DNA of 64,000 nt from Tritrichomonas musculus (Eukaryota > Parabasalia > Tritrichomonadida > Tritrichomonadidae). The position numbers were made by a program, and so were the translations under genes. Each line of letters starts with the position of its first letter. Positions within the stretch are counted from its first letter, which is position 1. The DNA is taken from the NCBI GenBank assembly GCA_039105265.1, contig JAPFFF010000009.1:2294001-2358000 (forward strand), read 5' to 3'. Under the pieces are notes generated by a model. That model was not told the DNA's origin. It made no database searches and saw only the letters and a list, made by a program, of their open reading frames with translations. Of the stretch, positions 62,455 to 64,000 are shown in pieces.

Positions 62455-63537
62455 TTAAATGAATTGTCTTATTTTGTCAGGTATGTTATTTTGTGTAAAC
62501 CAGTATTGACGTTCCATGGTTGATAATTTCGTTGGATGTCCTTCCCTCATGTATTTTGATTTAATGTTATCAATCATTCCTGCTGGGTATTCGTATTCAA
62601 TCGTGTATTTATCATTCTTCTTATTATATGATTTAATTTCTTTAATTATTCCTCGTTTACCGTCTTTAATGGTTGTTGTTAATGGAACATTCTTAGCTGA
62701 TTTCACAAGTTTATATCCAGGTACAGTATCAACCGACCCATCTGAAGATCTAATGACGAATTGATTACCATTAGTTGAATCAACGATGTACGCACCTTTT
62801 GATAAATTTGTACGATGTTTCGTTAATGGACTTTTATCAAGTATTAATCTAACTATATCACCGGATTTGAAGTTATATGGATTTACTTGGTTATTCATCT
62901 TAGTAATGTATTCTAATTCTTCTTCTTCTGTTATGTCATTTGGTGATTTATAATTCAATGATCGATGTGGCATTTCATTATAAGATTCAACTAAATCTAG
63001 TATATTAGTATTTGGGTCATTTGCGGACATATCACGTATGGTTCTCATAAATCTGTTTATAATACCTAATTTGTTATGATCATTATCGTTCGTTGTTGTA
63101 TAGATTATTTCATGATTTTTCATAAAATCAAGTACTGTTTTTGATAAATACGCTGCATCTTCATCTGATGTGATTACTTTACATTTTGGCTCATCTTTAA
63201 TAAATTCATTTAACGATTTTAGTACTTCGTTAGCTCCTTTACCTGACATCTCATACGCGTATGCTTTACGGGTATTAACGTTAATGAACATCAAAAAACT
63301 TGTTGATCTGTTTATGAAGAAAGTATCCATTTGAAAAGCATGCGGTATTTTTGAATATATATGCATAAACTTCGGTGGTGGGATATGTTGATCGTGAACT
63401 ACTTTATTTTTCAAATATTCTCGTGCTTCTTCATTAGTAAATCCGTATTTATTAGCTATTTTGGTAAATTTCGTTAACGTATTAGTCGGATATTTGATAT
63501 AAACTTCATCGATGGTTTTATACTTGATTCTAGACAT
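62455..63537 (-). CDS. Maverick retroviral-type integrase (rve, c-integrase)
   Basis: 360 residues. A helical N-terminal part (EVYIKYPTNTLTKFTKIANK) leads to the RNase H-like rve core at about 65-215: FQMDTFFINRS, FLMFINVNTRKAYAYEM, CKVITSDEDAAY, then NKLGIINRFMRTIRDM and YNEMPHRSLNYKSPND, the usual end of the fold. The C-terminus (about 285-345: GKRGIIKEIKSYNKKNDKYT then IEYEYP) resembles a chromodomain-like module found in Polinton integrases. It would insert the element, giving short target duplications. It ends 11 bases before the ATPase start, so the two are packed in one cluster. Confidence 0.92.
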   Translation of the reverse strand: MSRIKYKTIDEVYIKYPTNTLTKFTKIANKYGFTNEEAREYLKNKVVHDQHIPPPKFMHIYSKIPHAFQMDTFFINRSTSFLMFINVNTRKAYAYEMSGKGANEVLKSLNEFIKDEPKCKVITSDEDAAYLSKTVLDFMKNHEIIYTTTNDNDHNKLGIINRFMRTIRDMSANDPNTNILDLVESYNEMPHRSLNYKSPNDITEEEELEYITKMNNQVNPYNFKSGDIVRLILDKSPLTKHRTNLSKGAYIVDSTNGNQFVIRSSDGSVDTVPGYKLVKSAKNVPLTTTIKDGKRGIIKEIKSYNKKNDKYTIEYEYPAGMIDNIKSKYMREGHPTKLSTMERQYWFTQNNIPDKIRQFI

Positions 63538-63547
63538 TTGTAATACA

Positions 63548-64000
63548 TTAAGAGTATAATAACTTACGATTTTGCAAGAACACTACATCCATTGTGAACA
63601 TAACAAAATCATTAAATGCTATTGGAACGTTTATTTCATTTCTATCATAGAATTCAACCCAGAATTTATCATCGTTATCATTTATTTTATAATACTTAAT
63701 TGGTTCATACATTTCATTTGTTCTTCCAATGAGATTATGGTTTGATTGACTAGCAAATGATGCAGCTACTTCACATTGTAAATTAGTCATAACATTAAAA
63801 AATCTTAATTCTCTATGAAATTTAGTTACATATTCTAAACTATTACGATTTGGGTTTGTAGTACCAATATTAAAGTAACAAGCTGTATCAAACTTAAATT
63901 TATCTTCACCAGCAGGATCTAATATACCAGGCCATAAAACTTGATTATGTAATGGTTCATCTTTATCATCATCCCAATCATAAAATTTCTTATATGTAAC
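63548..64000 (-). CDS. Maverick protein running off the right edge, possible minor capsid
   Basis: 151 codons are open up to the window edge; the true start lies outside. The visible C-terminal part contains VLWPGILDPAGEDKFKFDTA and ends in beta-type segments DDKFWVEFYDRNEINVPIAF then NDFVMFTMDVVFLQNR. An aromatic-rich pair of strands at the C-terminus (WVEFYDxxxxxV...DFVMFTMDV) resembles the end of single jelly-roll penton proteins of Polintons. It lies immediately upstream of the integrase. The family call is tentative. Confidence 0.45.
   Translation of the reverse strand, partial: VTYKKFYDWDDDKDEPLHNQVLWPGILDPAGEDKFKFDTACYFNIGTTNPNRNSLEYVTKFHRELRFFNVMTNLQCEVAASFASQSNHNLIGRTNEMYEPIKYYKINDNDDKFWVEFYDRNEINVPIAFNDFVMFTMDVVFLQNRKLLYS

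Larger units (their letters stand above)
43900..64000. mobile_element. Maverick/Polinton element (right end beyond the window)
   Basis: About 20 kb with the Polinton gene set: protein-primed DNA polymerase B, retroviral-type integrase, FtsK/HerA-type packaging ATPase, double-jelly-roll major capsid candidate, a possible minor capsid gene at the edge, plus fibre-like proteins and an HNH endonuclease. Left genes mostly read right and right genes left. Start codons share A/T-rich leaders ending ATAAATG or ACAAATG. The left boundary is placed near 43.9 kb because coding density of another style ends there and a GC-rich dyad follows; the matching right terminal repeat is outside the window, so the boundary is inferred. 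The visible part looks nearly whole, with at most about one break, so insertion is probably recent. No maturation protease was recognised; it may lie to the right. Confidence 0.88.

Overview
The window looks like nuclear DNA of a trichomonad (parabasalid) protist, most likely a Tritrichomonas-type species. The DNA is very AT-rich. Every recognisable host gene is a single uninterrupted frame, genes are short-spaced on both strands, and several start codons lie 7-42 bases downstream of a TCAYW initiator, the core promoter known from trichomonads. The host proteins are plainly eukaryotic: Tubby-like protein, RIC1, RPB6, CENP-X/MHF2, gamma-SNAP, PRP4, F-actin capping protein beta.

Layout. Bases 1-40.4 kb are host chromosome: the tail of an unknown gene, a Tubby-like gene, a 3,460-residue repeat-built protein (2040-12422), a RIC1-like Golgi trafficking protein, a head-to-head pair of paralogous unknown genes (17.0-18.9 kb), a CARMIL-like LRR protein, a helical-repeat protein, a membrane-anchored LCAT-like lipase, RPB6, CENP-X, gamma-SNAP, PRP4, a long coiled-coil protein divergent from a PH/RUN-like protein, CapZ beta, an SDR-type oxidoreductase lacking the usual catalytic Tyr, and a BTB protein. 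Between 40.6 and 41.5 kb is a decayed gene. From 41.5 to 43.9 kb is a broken, unidentified, probably mobile block, introduced by dyads and iteron-like repeats.

From about 43.9 kb to the right edge is most of a Maverick/Polinton element, truncated only by the window. It carries protein-primed DNA polymerase B, a bZIP/AT-hook-like small protein, two large related fibre-like proteins, an HNH endonuclease, a double-jelly-roll major capsid candidate, small virion-protein candidates, a packaging ATPase, a retroviral-type integrase and the start of a possible minor capsid gene. Left-hand genes mostly read rightward and right-hand genes leftward, converging near 57.0 kb. What is visible looks nearly whole, hence young. 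The maturation protease and the right terminal repeat were not seen and may lie beyond the edge.

The most unusual signal is a family of at least 11 short palindromes (five-base arms around a central AAA/TTT, such as TTTGC-AAA-GCAAA), confined as far as I can see to the Maverick. They lie in genes, at gene ends and between genes. Arm changes are paired between copies so the dyad survives, and one 42-base copy-pair is read in two different frames within one gene. This looks like a DNA- or RNA-level element living inside the Maverick.
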